From Mycobacterium sp. (lineage in GTDB: Bacteria > Actinomycetota > Actinomycetes > Mycobacteriales > Mycobacteriaceae): 34,741 nucleotides of DNA. Position 1 is the stretch's first letter, and every line of letters begins with the position of its first letter. This document shows positions 1 through 6,659 of the stretch, one piece after another. The translations under genes were made by a program, and so were the position numbers. The stretch is taken from NCBI GenBank assembly GCA_023264735.1, contig JAHFVD010000074.1, positions 1-34,741 of the forward strand, in the 5' to 3' direction. The notes beneath the pieces were generated by a model. It was not told the DNA's origin. It ran no database searches and worked only from the letters and a program-made list of their open reading frames with translations.

Positions 1-1
1 G

Positions 2-664
2 GCGGAGGAGGCCGGGTACGACACGGTGTTCACCGCTGAGGCGTGGGGCTCGGATGCCTTCACTCCGCTGGCGTGGTGGGGCCGTGAAACCAGCCGGATG
101 CGGTTGGGTACCTCGGTGGTCCAGCTCTCGGCGCGGACCCCGACCGCGTGCGCGATGGCCTCTCTGACCCTGGATCATCTGTCCGGGGGCCGCCACATCC
201 TCGGACTGGGTGTGTCCGGCCCGCAGGTGGTGGAGGGCTGGTACGGCCAGAAGTTCCCCAAACCGTTGGCCCGCACCCGCGAGTACATCGAGATCTGCGC
301 GACCGCCCAGGTGGTGGTCACCGATGACCGGGCCTCGATCCTGGATCTGATCAAGCCGCACCTGGCGCTCTACATGGGCGGAATGGGCGCTGAAGACACC
401 AACTTCCACGCCGATGTCTACCGCCGGATGGGCTACTCCGACGTCGTCGACGAGGTCACCCGACTGTTCCGCGGCGACCATAAGAACAGAAAAGAACTAG
501 CGGCCAAGGCCGTTCCCGACGAACTCGTCGACGACTCCGCGATCGTCGGCGACATCGACTACGTGCGCAAACAGATCGTCGCCTGGGAAGCCGCCGGCGT
601 CACCATGATGGTCATCGGCGCCCGCACCCCCGAACAGATCACCGAGGCCGCAGATCTGATGTAG
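2..664 (+). CDS. LLM class F420-dependent oxidoreductase, 5' partial, internally deleted
   Basis: The frame is open at the window edge. It begins in the AEEAGYDTVFTAEAWG segment typical of the N-terminal TIM-barrel part of the Rv3520c-type F420-dependent oxidoreductases. It continues through the conserved LGTSVVQLSARTP, LDHLSGGRHILGLGVSGPQ and KPLARTREYIEI segments, then jumps directly to CATAQVVVTDDRA and the C-terminal LALYMGGMG and FHADVYRRMGY segments. Family members are about 345 residues long. Here the central portion that normally lies between the REYI and FEICATAQ segments (about 100 residues, including several barrel strands) is absent, although the frame is intact. The product may therefore be unable to fold or bind F420. 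It converges with the esterase gene with one base between the two stops. Family assignment is firm; function of this allele is doubtful. Confidence 0.85.
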   Translation, partial: AEEAGYDTVFTAEAWGSDAFTPLAWWGRETSRMRLGTSVVQLSARTPTACAMASLTLDHLSGGRHILGLGVSGPQVVEGWYGQKFPKPLARTREYIEICATAQVVVTDDRASILDLIKPHLALYMGGMGAEDTNFHADVYRRMGYSDVVDEVTRLFRGDHKNRKELAAKAVPDELVDDSAIVGDIDYVRKQIVAWEAAGVTMMVIGARTPEQITEAADLM

Positions 665-665
665 T

Positions 666-1538
666 TCAGCCGCCGTGCGCGGCGAAGAACTGCGCGCTGG
701 CCTCTGATGCGTCGAACTTCGCAGCGGCCCCGGTCGGCCAGGTGTGACCCCACCCGTCGATCGTGACGAAGGCGACTTCGGTGCCGTCGGCACAACCGGT
801 GGTGGACAGACGTTTTCCGCCGGAGATAGGCGCCAGCACCGCCGGCGGGCAGCGGTCGAAGGCGAGCCACCGATCCGCCATCGTGTGTGCCGCGACGACG
901 GTGCTCGCCCCGCCACGACCGATCATGCGGCCGCCGTTGTAGGGCACCACCGAGTCGGCCGTGCCGTGAATCGCAAGCACTGAAACAGGTTTGGACGGAT
1001 TGCAGTGCACCCCGACACCCAGCGTGCTCGACACCGGAACGATCGCGGCGACGAGTTCGGGGCGCTCGCAGGCCAGTCGAGTCGCCATGAAGCCGCCTGC
1101 CGACATCCCCGTGACGAACACCCGGCCGGGCGGGATGCCGTACTCGCGGGCGAGCCGACCGATCAGCGTCGCGAGGAAGCCGACATCGTCCACGCCTCGC
1201 CGGTCGGGGGTCGACGCGCCGCGCCCGTCAGCCCAGCTGAAGTCGATGCCGTCGGGGTAGGCGACGATCCAGCCGTGCCGGTCGGCCACGGCGTTGTAGT
1301 TCGACAGCGCGGCTTGCTTGCGCCCGGTCTGACTCCCGCCATGCAGGTTGAGCACCAGCGCGTTCGGATGCTCCTGCCCCGCAGGGACATGCAGCAGATA
1401 CGTGCGTTGCACCCCATCGAACATCAACGCCCCGGGCGGATCGGGGCTGGCGGGAGCCTGCGTGGCAGGAAAGGTGAACAAGAGCAGGAGAGCAGCGACA
1501 AGCGCTGTCACGCGGCGAAACACTGTGACAGTCTGCAC
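666..1538 (-). CDS. secreted LpqC/PHB-depolymerase-like esterase
   Basis: A 290-residue alpha/beta hydrolase of the polyhydroxybutyrate depolymerase/feruloyl esterase (LpqC-like) family. Residues 10-30 form a hydrophobic signal peptide. There is no cysteine near its end, so unlike LpqC it is probably soluble and exported rather than a lipoprotein. The oxyanion segment LNLHGGSQTG is near residues 64-72. The nucleophile is Ser146 in GMSAGG, the acid is Asp195 in HGTADSVVPY, and the base is His265 in DGWGHTWP, so the triad is complete. The start is a GTG with no clear ribosome site; an internal GTG a few codons on is possible. Likely substrates are polyesters or aromatic esters, which cannot be told from sequence. 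The gene reads in the same direction as the RNase T2 gene upstream, 89 bases away. Confidence 0.85.
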   Translation of the reverse strand: MQTVTVFRRVTALVAALLLLFTFPATQAPASPDPPGALMFDGVQRTYLLHVPAGQEHPNALVLNLHGGSQTGRKQAALSNYNAVADRHGWIVAYPDGIDFSWADGRGASTPDRRGVDDVGFLATLIGRLAREYGIPPGRVFVTGMSAGGFMATRLACERPELVAAIVPVSSTLGVGVHCNPSKPVSVLAIHGTADSVVPYNGGRMIGRGGASTVVAAHTMADRWLAFDRCPPAVLAPISGGKRLSTTGCADGTEVAFVTIDGWGHTWPTGAAAKFDASEASAQFFAAHGG

Positions 1539-1627
1539 TGGTGGATGGCGTGCGACGGCCGATCATCGCCGCAGACTCAACGCCGCCATCTGCCCGTCAC
1601 GTGCACGTCACATCTGACCTGCGGTGA

Positions 1628-2386
1628 TTACGGCACTCGCCCGAGCAAACAGCCTGGGAGGAGCGTTGGACCTTTGCCGAGTAGATCACCCAACGCTAGC
1701 GAGCTCGACGCGTTTCGCAGCTCGGCGACCGGCGGAAGCGACAGGTGCACCTCATAAGCGACCATCCCATCGCCGCGCGAATCGCGGCAGTTCATACTGA
1801 CCCGCTTGCCGGCGTCCTGGCCGAACTGGGTGTCGAACCGGTCACGCACCGCAGTCAGCGAGACGCGGCCACCGTCGGCGTGTCGGAACACCGGGTCCAG
1901 CACATTGGTCGCCTGTTCGGCGAGCGTCGTCACGATGCTGAAGTAATCCGCTGGTGGCACCCCGGAGCAGGTGCCGTGCGCCGACCATTCGTGGGGCGCC
2001 ATCATCGTGGCGTCCGACATCATCGACTGCAGATCGCTCTGCACATTCTGGGGCAGGTTCAGCGCTGGCAGTCCCGGGTCTTGTCCGCTGCTCTTGGGCA
2101 CCCCGCAGAACTGCTGCTCCGGCGGCTGGGGCCACAGACCGTGCAGGATGAACGCCGGACCCAATGAGCCGACGTGACCGCTCCGGCATCCTGCGTTGGC
2201 CGGATCGACCTTGCAGAGAGCGGGCCCCCACGTCACCACGAGCAGGCTCGAGCTGCTTTCGGCCATCACTCTTTTGGGCGGCACCCGCGGTTGGTCCACA
2301 ACGAGAACGCTGACCACGATGGCCGCGACGGCCATTGCCCCCAATACCGCCGATATCGACAATACGGCCACGTCACCTCGCCGCAT
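1628..2386 (-). CDS. exported or membrane-anchored ribonuclease T2 family protein
   Basis: 252 residues. A hydrophobic segment at about 8-31 after MRRGD is a signal peptide or signal anchor. Both active-site signatures of RNase T2 are present: CAS-1 as FILHGLWPQ with His82, and CAS-2 as HEWSAHGTC with His132, Glu133 and His137. Several cysteines (58, 67, 94, 140, 200) fit an extracytoplasmic disulfide-bonded enzyme. Family enzymes cleave single-stranded RNA without strong base preference through a 2',3'-cyclic phosphate, outside the cytoplasm. The ATG lacks an obvious Shine-Dalgarno sequence. It is divergent from the membrane protein/reverse transcriptase operon, with only 77 bases between starts. 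That proximity is notable, but a shared function is speculation. Confidence 0.88.
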   Translation of the reverse strand: MRRGDVAVLSISAVLGAMAVAAIVVSVLVVDQPRVPPKRVMAESSSSLLVVTWGPALCKVDPANAGCRSGHVGSLGPAFILHGLWPQPPEQQFCGVPKSSGQDPGLPALNLPQNVQSDLQSMMSDATMMAPHEWSAHGTCSGVPPADYFSIVTTLAEQATNVLDPVFRHADGGRVSLTAVRDRFDTQFGQDAGKRVSMNCRDSRGDGMVAYEVHLSLPPVAELRNASSSLALGDLLGKGPTLLPGCLLGRVP

Positions 2387-2407
2387 GGGGTACAGCTTGT
2401 CACGACC

Positions 2408-2425
2408 AACGCGTCAGCGTTGACG
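2408..2425. promoter_or_regulatory. nested inverted repeats in the divergent RNase T2 / RT-operon region
   Basis: AACGC-gtca-GCGTT (2408-2421) and the overlapping CGTCA-gcgt-TGACG (2412-2425) are two interleaved short palindromes in the 77-base gap. TTGACG at 2420-2425 also resembles a -35 element for the plus-strand operon, but no convincing -10 follows. This could be an operator; the arms are only 5 bases, so chance cannot be excluded. Confidence 0.35.
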
Positions 2426-2463
2426 AATTGCCGTAGGTTGCCGGGGCGGAGGATTGGCCGACG

Positions 2464-4527
2464 GTGGACGACATCGATCGCTGGTTTGAGCGCACCGCGC
2501 GCGGGCACAATCGGGTGCCCTCGTTGTACGCGAGCCTTCTCACCGACAGAGTCTTCCGTTACCTGGCCTACCGGCTGCGCTATCCGCTGGTGCTCGCGAC
2601 CGCGCAGTTCGCGATCCACGTCGCCGAGTTCTTCCTGATTCTGTCCAGCCTTGGTGGCGTGGCCGCGTTCACCGTCATGATGCTGCGAGTGGGCAGCTTG
2701 ATCGTCGGCGGCGCATGGTGGGGACTGTTGGAAGTGATGCGCGAGCGCCTTCGTGATTTCGCCCGATCCGGCGAACGCGACGCGGCCGGGTGCGAGATCG
2801 GCAGCTGGCTCGTCCTGGCCTCGGTATTGACGATGGTCACGATCGTCGGCGGCGCCCTCGCCATGGTGCTCGTGCGCCCCGCGGGTGACGACTCGGTCAC
2901 GCATCTGTATGCATTTCTGGTCATCGGTGAGCTCGCGGTCAACTTCCCCGTGCGAGTGCTGCATTCCGGCGTTTTCGCCACCCGGCGGGTCTACCGGCCG
3001 CCCTGGTCGATATTCCTCTCTCCTGTTGTGCAACTGGCGGTGATCGGTCTCGGTTTTTTCTTCTATCCGACGGCGGCCATCATCATCGCGATAATCGCGT
3101 CGAATGCCATCGCCATCGTGATCACCGTCCACTACTCATTGGAGACGTACCGGTTGGCCGGCCTGCAGCCAAAACTGCGGGCCCCGCGCCGCGCGATTGG
3201 GCAGCTGCTGCCGAAGATCCCGGCGTTGTTGGGCATCAAGACGACACTGTCGGGGCTTGGACTGCGACTGGACGGTGTGGTCCTTCTCGCGATCGTCGGC
3301 GTATACGGCACAAACACCCGATCTTTCGAACTCACCGCCGCCGTGTCGGCGTGGCGGTACGTCGATACCTTTCAATTCTTCTATCTGGTACTGCCGCTGT
3401 TCCGGGGCTCGTTCGAGTCTGCCGGCATCTTCTATTTCGACTTCGTGCGGCTACGTAGTGTGCCCGCGCTTTACCAGTTCCGGCGGTTGTTCTTCCAGCG
3501 GCTGCTGGTGGTGACGCCACTGGCCTCGCTGTATTTCTGGGCTTTGGCCGCTGCGCTCGGACTTCTTGTTCTGCAAGATATTCCATTGACATTCATGCTC
3601 GCGCTGATACCGCTTTTCGTATCGCGGAGCGTAATCGGCATCTATCAGATCCGGCAGTTCGCGGAGGGCCGGTTCGGCACGCACCTGGCGACCATCCTGT
3701 TCATGGCCGTGCTGTTGTGGCTGGTATGGATCAAGCCCAACCCGGCCTCCGACCTGCTCGAGATCACCGCCGCGATGCTCCTGCAACTGATTCTGCTGAT
3801 CAACCTGCAGCATGTCCGCGACCGCCGCTACCCGGCACTTCCCACCCTGCTGAGTTTGGGCGACTGGTTGCTCGGGCTGGCCCGAGAGCCCGGACCCGTG
3901 CGTGTCGGTGACGTCACGATCCCTGAATCTGTCACGCCCAGGCAGCGATCCGCCGCAGTGCGGCTGGTGCAGGCATCGTTCGACGGCAATGGGCATGTCG
4001 CGTTCAGTTCGCCCACGAAACTCGGCTACTACCAACGCGCATCCGGCTCAACAGTCGACTCGTCACCTCAACTCGTCTTGCAGGCCGTTAGCGGCGGCAC
4101 GGTGGCCCGCGGCAGTGTCTCCGCGGCGCCGATCCCCAACGGCAGCGAGGCCGTCGACCGATGGCTGTGTAGCTTCGACTTGGAATCCGCCCCAACGGAT
4201 TTGGAAGCTCTGGTACGCAATTTTCGCTCGCTCTTTCCCGACGGAATCGTCTTCGATCTGGAAACGCTCGACGGTGCACGCGAGATGCGAAATCTCGACC
4301 AGGACTTCCTGGTGCGCGCACTGCCGGCGGCAGCGCAGAGTCTCGGCGGGGGAATGAACAGCGTTGCGCTGTCCGGCCGTCGACTCATTCCGATATTCCG
4401 TCACGGAACACTTCACATGCTCCTGGTGTCCCCGGCCGACCCCGACGCCGCGCGCTTGAAGGACCTATTCAGAGCCGTCAGAACCTGGCAAGTCGCCGGG
4501 GCCGCGGGAGGCGGCGGCGATGGCTGA
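2464..4527 (+). CDS. polytopic membrane protein with C-terminal soluble domain, coupled to a reverse transcriptase
   Basis: 687 residues from a GTG preceded by GGAGG at 2448-2452. Residues about 38-450 hold roughly twelve hydrophobic helices (for example 40-60, 62-88, 113-137, 146-165, 182-200, 202-222, 265-282, 297-315, 345-370, 375-395, 408-424, 430-448) with basic cytoplasmic loops. The layout recalls MOP-type flippases (Wzx/MurJ/MATE), but no signature motif proves it. Residues about 475-687 are soluble and end in a Gly-rich tail; I do not recognise this domain. The stop codon overlaps the start of the reverse transcriptase gene by 8 bases, so the two are translated together and probably work together, perhaps at the membrane. 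Codons ending in A/T (ATA, ATT, TTT, TAT) are commoner than in neighbouring genes, suggesting acquisition. It is divergent from RNase T2. Confidence 0.85.
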   Translation: MDDIDRWFERTARGHNRVPSLYASLLTDRVFRYLAYRLRYPLVLATAQFAIHVAEFFLILSSLGGVAAFTVMMLRVGSLIVGGAWWGLLEVMRERLRDFARSGERDAAGCEIGSWLVLASVLTMVTIVGGALAMVLVRPAGDDSVTHLYAFLVIGELAVNFPVRVLHSGVFATRRVYRPPWSIFLSPVVQLAVIGLGFFFYPTAAIIIAIIASNAIAIVITVHYSLETYRLAGLQPKLRAPRRAIGQLLPKIPALLGIKTTLSGLGLRLDGVVLLAIVGVYGTNTRSFELTAAVSAWRYVDTFQFFYLVLPLFRGSFESAGIFYFDFVRLRSVPALYQFRRLFFQRLLVVTPLASLYFWALAAALGLLVLQDIPLTFMLALIPLFVSRSVIGIYQIRQFAEGRFGTHLATILFMAVLLWLVWIKPNPASDLLEITAAMLLQLILLINLQHVRDRRYPALPTLLSLGDWLLGLAREPGPVRVGDVTIPESVTPRQRSAAVRLVQASFDGNGHVAFSSPTKLGYYQRASGSTVDSSPQLVLQAVSGGTVARGSVSAAPIPNGSEAVDRWLCSFDLESAPTDLEALVRNFRSLFPDGIVFDLETLDGAREMRNLDQDFLVRALPAAAQSLGGGMNSVALSGRRLIPIFRHGTLHMLLVSPADPDAARLKDLFRAVRTWQVAGAAGGGGDG

Positions 4528-5854
4528 TCCAGTCGACATCGAACGGCAACTTGGGACTGCGAAGACCTACGAACAAACCATCCTTCGGATCTTCACAAAG
4601 AAGCGACAGCGCGGCCTCGCGTTCAACGACGTCACCGACAGCGGTGTAACGTATTTCGACACCGCCGCCAATCGTCAAACCCTCGCCCGGGCGATTGCCC
4701 ACAGCGTGGCGGACGGCCAATATCAGCCGCAGCCGGTGAACCTGTGGGTTCTGGATTGCAACGGCAAGCAGCGTGCCGCACATATGCCTGCCTTCGTCGA
4801 CCACGTCGTCGGATCGGCTCTCTTCCAACTCATCTCGCACAATGCCTGTTGCTACGGCCTTCCCGGCGTCTACTCGTACCTGCCCGGTACGACGAACGTC
4901 GCAGCGATGCGGGCCTTCGCCGCCTTCGTCCGCAGTCATCGAGCGCGGGTCGGGGTCAAAGGGCCACCGCTATACGTCCTGCAATCCGACTTCGAGCACT
5001 ACGGCGACAACCTCCCGGTCAGCCCCGACGCTGCGCTGTGGCCGATCTTGCGCGAGGTGGTTTCCCTCGGAACCCCGAAAGGCGCCGTATCACAGAATAT
5101 CTGGGACCTCATCACCACATTGACTCGCCCTGTCGTATGCGCCGAGGACGGCGCCCTGTTCACCCGGGTACGCGGAGTGGCCATGGGAACTCCGCTCGTT
5201 CCGATACTCGCTAATCTGGCCGTCGTGCCGATGGACAAGGCGATCTTGAGCATCGACGGCATCTTCTATGCCCGGTACAACGACGACTTTCTGATCGCGC
5301 ACCCAGATCTGGATGCGCTTCATGAGGCGGACGCGCGGATCGACTCACTGCTTGACGAACTGGGCGTCAAGCGAAAGCTCCAAAAGGAAAAGCGAACCGC
5401 ATTGAGCGCAACAGGCCGGCCGGCCACGGATGACCCCGCGTACGGTGGTCGGGGGCGTATCGACTCCCTCGGCCTGTCGGTCAGCTACGCCGGCACCATG
5501 ACAGTGTCTCCACTTCGGCTGCGCCGCTTCCTCAGCCGCGTCGTGGCACGTATCAACGGGGCGGCATCGGCCCTGGGCCCATTGCCGGTCCACGAGCGAG
5601 CACGTCAGCTCGTCGCGGCCACGAACGTCATGCTGGACGTCGCGAATCCATTTGCGGTCCCGGGGCTGGCGTCGCTGCTCGACAGCACAACTGATCGCGG
5701 GGCGTTGAAAGACATGGACTTTCGCATCGCCCGCAAGATCGTCCAAGCCGCCACCGGGCGGCCTGGGGTTCGTGGATTCCAGGTGCTACCGCCCGTGGTG
5801 CTGCGCAAAGAGCTGGGTCTGGTGTCGCTAGTGCATATGCGAAACCAGCACTAA
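4520..5854 (+). CDS. stand-alone reverse transcriptase with intact YNDD active site
   Basis: 444 residues; ATG preceded by GGGAGG (4506-4511), 8 bases spacing, overlapping the membrane-protein gene. RT motifs occur in order. RT1/2: GQYQPQPVNLWVLD then RAAHMPAFVDHVVGSALFQL (about 66-105). A GVYSYLPGTTNVAAM segment (116-130) matches the usual YxYRxGrs region. Motif A: QSDFEHY, Asp157. Motif B: GVAMGTPLVPILANL (219-233). Motif C: FYARYNDDFL, Asp255 and Asp256. Motif D: ELGVKRKLQKEKRTAL (280-295). Motif E: IDSLGLSVSYAG (314-325). All three catalytic aspartates are present. A 120-residue C-terminal part may be the thumb. There is no maturase, HNH endonuclease, integrase or Cas1 domain, and no neighbouring group II intron or diversity-generating template repeat was seen. 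The closest known types would be retron or UG/Abi (defence-associated) RTs; the exact class cannot be set by eye. Confidence 0.93.
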   Translation: MADPVDIERQLGTAKTYEQTILRIFTKKRQRGLAFNDVTDSGVTYFDTAANRQTLARAIAHSVADGQYQPQPVNLWVLDCNGKQRAAHMPAFVDHVVGSALFQLISHNACCYGLPGVYSYLPGTTNVAAMRAFAAFVRSHRARVGVKGPPLYVLQSDFEHYGDNLPVSPDAALWPILREVVSLGTPKGAVSQNIWDLITTLTRPVVCAEDGALFTRVRGVAMGTPLVPILANLAVVPMDKAILSIDGIFYARYNDDFLIAHPDLDALHEADARIDSLLDELGVKRKLQKEKRTALSATGRPATDDPAYGGRGRIDSLGLSVSYAGTMTVSPLRLRRFLSRVVARINGAASALGPLPVHERARQLVAATNVMLDVANPFAVPGLASLLDSTTDRGALKDMDFRIARKIVQAATGRPGVRGFQVLPPVVLRKELGLVSLVHMRNQH

Positions 5855-5896
5855 CTCTGCCGAACCCTTGCGGCCAGCGCAGGTTTGAGATTGAAT

Positions 5897-5965
5897 CCTC
5901 GAGAGAGCGCGGACCCCGCCTAGTGCGGCTCATCGAGGGACCACAGAGGCTGTGGCTTTCGGTCC
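5897..5965 (+). ncRNA. structured non-coding segment 3' of the reverse transcriptase (candidate RNA partner or 3' UTR)
   Basis: Two adjacent stem-loops fill the 160 bases between the RT stop and the convergent lipoprotein gene. Stem 1: CCTCGA (5897-5902) pairs with TCGAGG (5933-5938), enclosing GAGCGC (5905-5910) against GCGgCTC (5925-5931). Stem 2: GGA plus CCACAG (5938-5946), loop agg, CTGTGG (5950-5955), closed by TCC (5963-5965). Several RT systems (retrons, some DRTs) need an adjacent structured RNA. Usually it lies upstream, but here upstream space is filled by the membrane gene. It could equally be only the operon's terminator region. Confidence 0.35.
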
Positions 5966-5982
5966 TTCACTTTTTCGTTTTT
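5938..5982 (+). terminator. rho-independent-like terminator of the membrane protein/RT operon
   Basis: A GC hairpin (CCACAG-agg-CTGTGG with outer GGA/TCC pairs) is followed by a 17-base tract at 5966-5982 containing twelve T residues. Canonical hairpin-plus-T-tract terminators are uncommon in mycobacteria, so this is a distinctive end to the operon. Confidence 0.55.
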
Positions 5983-6014
5983 CCCCGCGCCCTCGCTTGC
6001 GCGTCGAGACCCGC

Positions 6015-6485
6015 CTAGCTACGAGTGCAGTTGGGGTCCGCCGGCTTCGTGGCCCAGACGCAGACGTTGATGAACGTCGTGGTGTTGAAGCCGCCGCCGT
6101 CGAAGACGCCGTAGGCGGCGCCGTTGGTTCCGGTGTAGGTGGCGCCACCGCCCCCGGCGCCAACCGAGGTGACGATGGTGGTCACGTCCCAACCTTTGTC
6201 CTTCAGCGCTGCCTTGAAGCCGTCCATCACGTCGCTGGGCGACCCGTTGACTTTGAAGTTCAGGTGAATTCCATTGTTGGCGATGGTGTCCGGCCCTTTT
6301 GTTTCCTGGCTATTCGCCGGCGTCGGCACCAAGCCGGGGAGCTGGTCAGCCGCGACCGGGGCTGCGCTCGCGGTCGACGATGCCGAGCTCGATGAGGACT
6401 TGCTGGAATCAGAGCTACTGCACGCCGTGCCGGTCAGTCCGACTGCGACTGCCAGGGCCGCCGCCACGCAGAAACCACGCCTCAT
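6015..6485 (-). CDS. putative small lipoprotein, function unknown
   Basis: 156 residues from the ATG at 6485, chosen because GAGGGGG stands 5 to 6 bases upstream; a start nine codons earlier is less likely. Residues 4-21 are a signal sequence ending LTGTAC, an acceptable lipobox with Cys22, followed by a Ser/Ala-rich linker (23-45). The mature domain has the NGIHLNFKVNGSPSDVMDGFKAALKDKGWDV-type segment and a Gly-rich stretch around residues 110-115, with paired cysteines near the C-terminus (VCVWATKPADPNC). I do not recognise the family; it is likely anchored on the outer face of the cytoplasmic membrane. It is divergent from the DUF4185 gene and convergent with the reverse transcriptase operon. 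Confidence 0.75.
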   Translation of the reverse strand: MRRGFCVAAALAVAVGLTGTACSSSDSSKSSSSSASSTASAAPVAADQLPGLVPTPANSQETKGPDTIANNGIHLNFKVNGSPSDVMDGFKAALKDKGWDVTTIVTSVGAGGGGATYTGTNGAAYGVFDGGGFNTTTFINVCVWATKPADPNCTRS

Positions 6486-6659
6486 CGATTCCCCCTCTTG
6501 TGTCATGGGCACATTAGCCCAACTCGGGTCACCCAGGTTGCGACACGGTCACGGATGCATACCTATCGATACAGGCTCGGTCACAAGAGACGCACGGATC
6601 CCTATCGTCACATTGGTTACCTGACGTCACAGCGACGTCCCGCCTCCGAAAGGTGTGTC

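Noticed and set aside
4520..5854. Group II intron, diversity-generating retroelement or CRISPR-associated RT
   Set aside because: No maturase or HNH domain, no intron boundary motifs, no template/variable repeat pair, no Cas1 fusion and no CRISPR repeats in the window.
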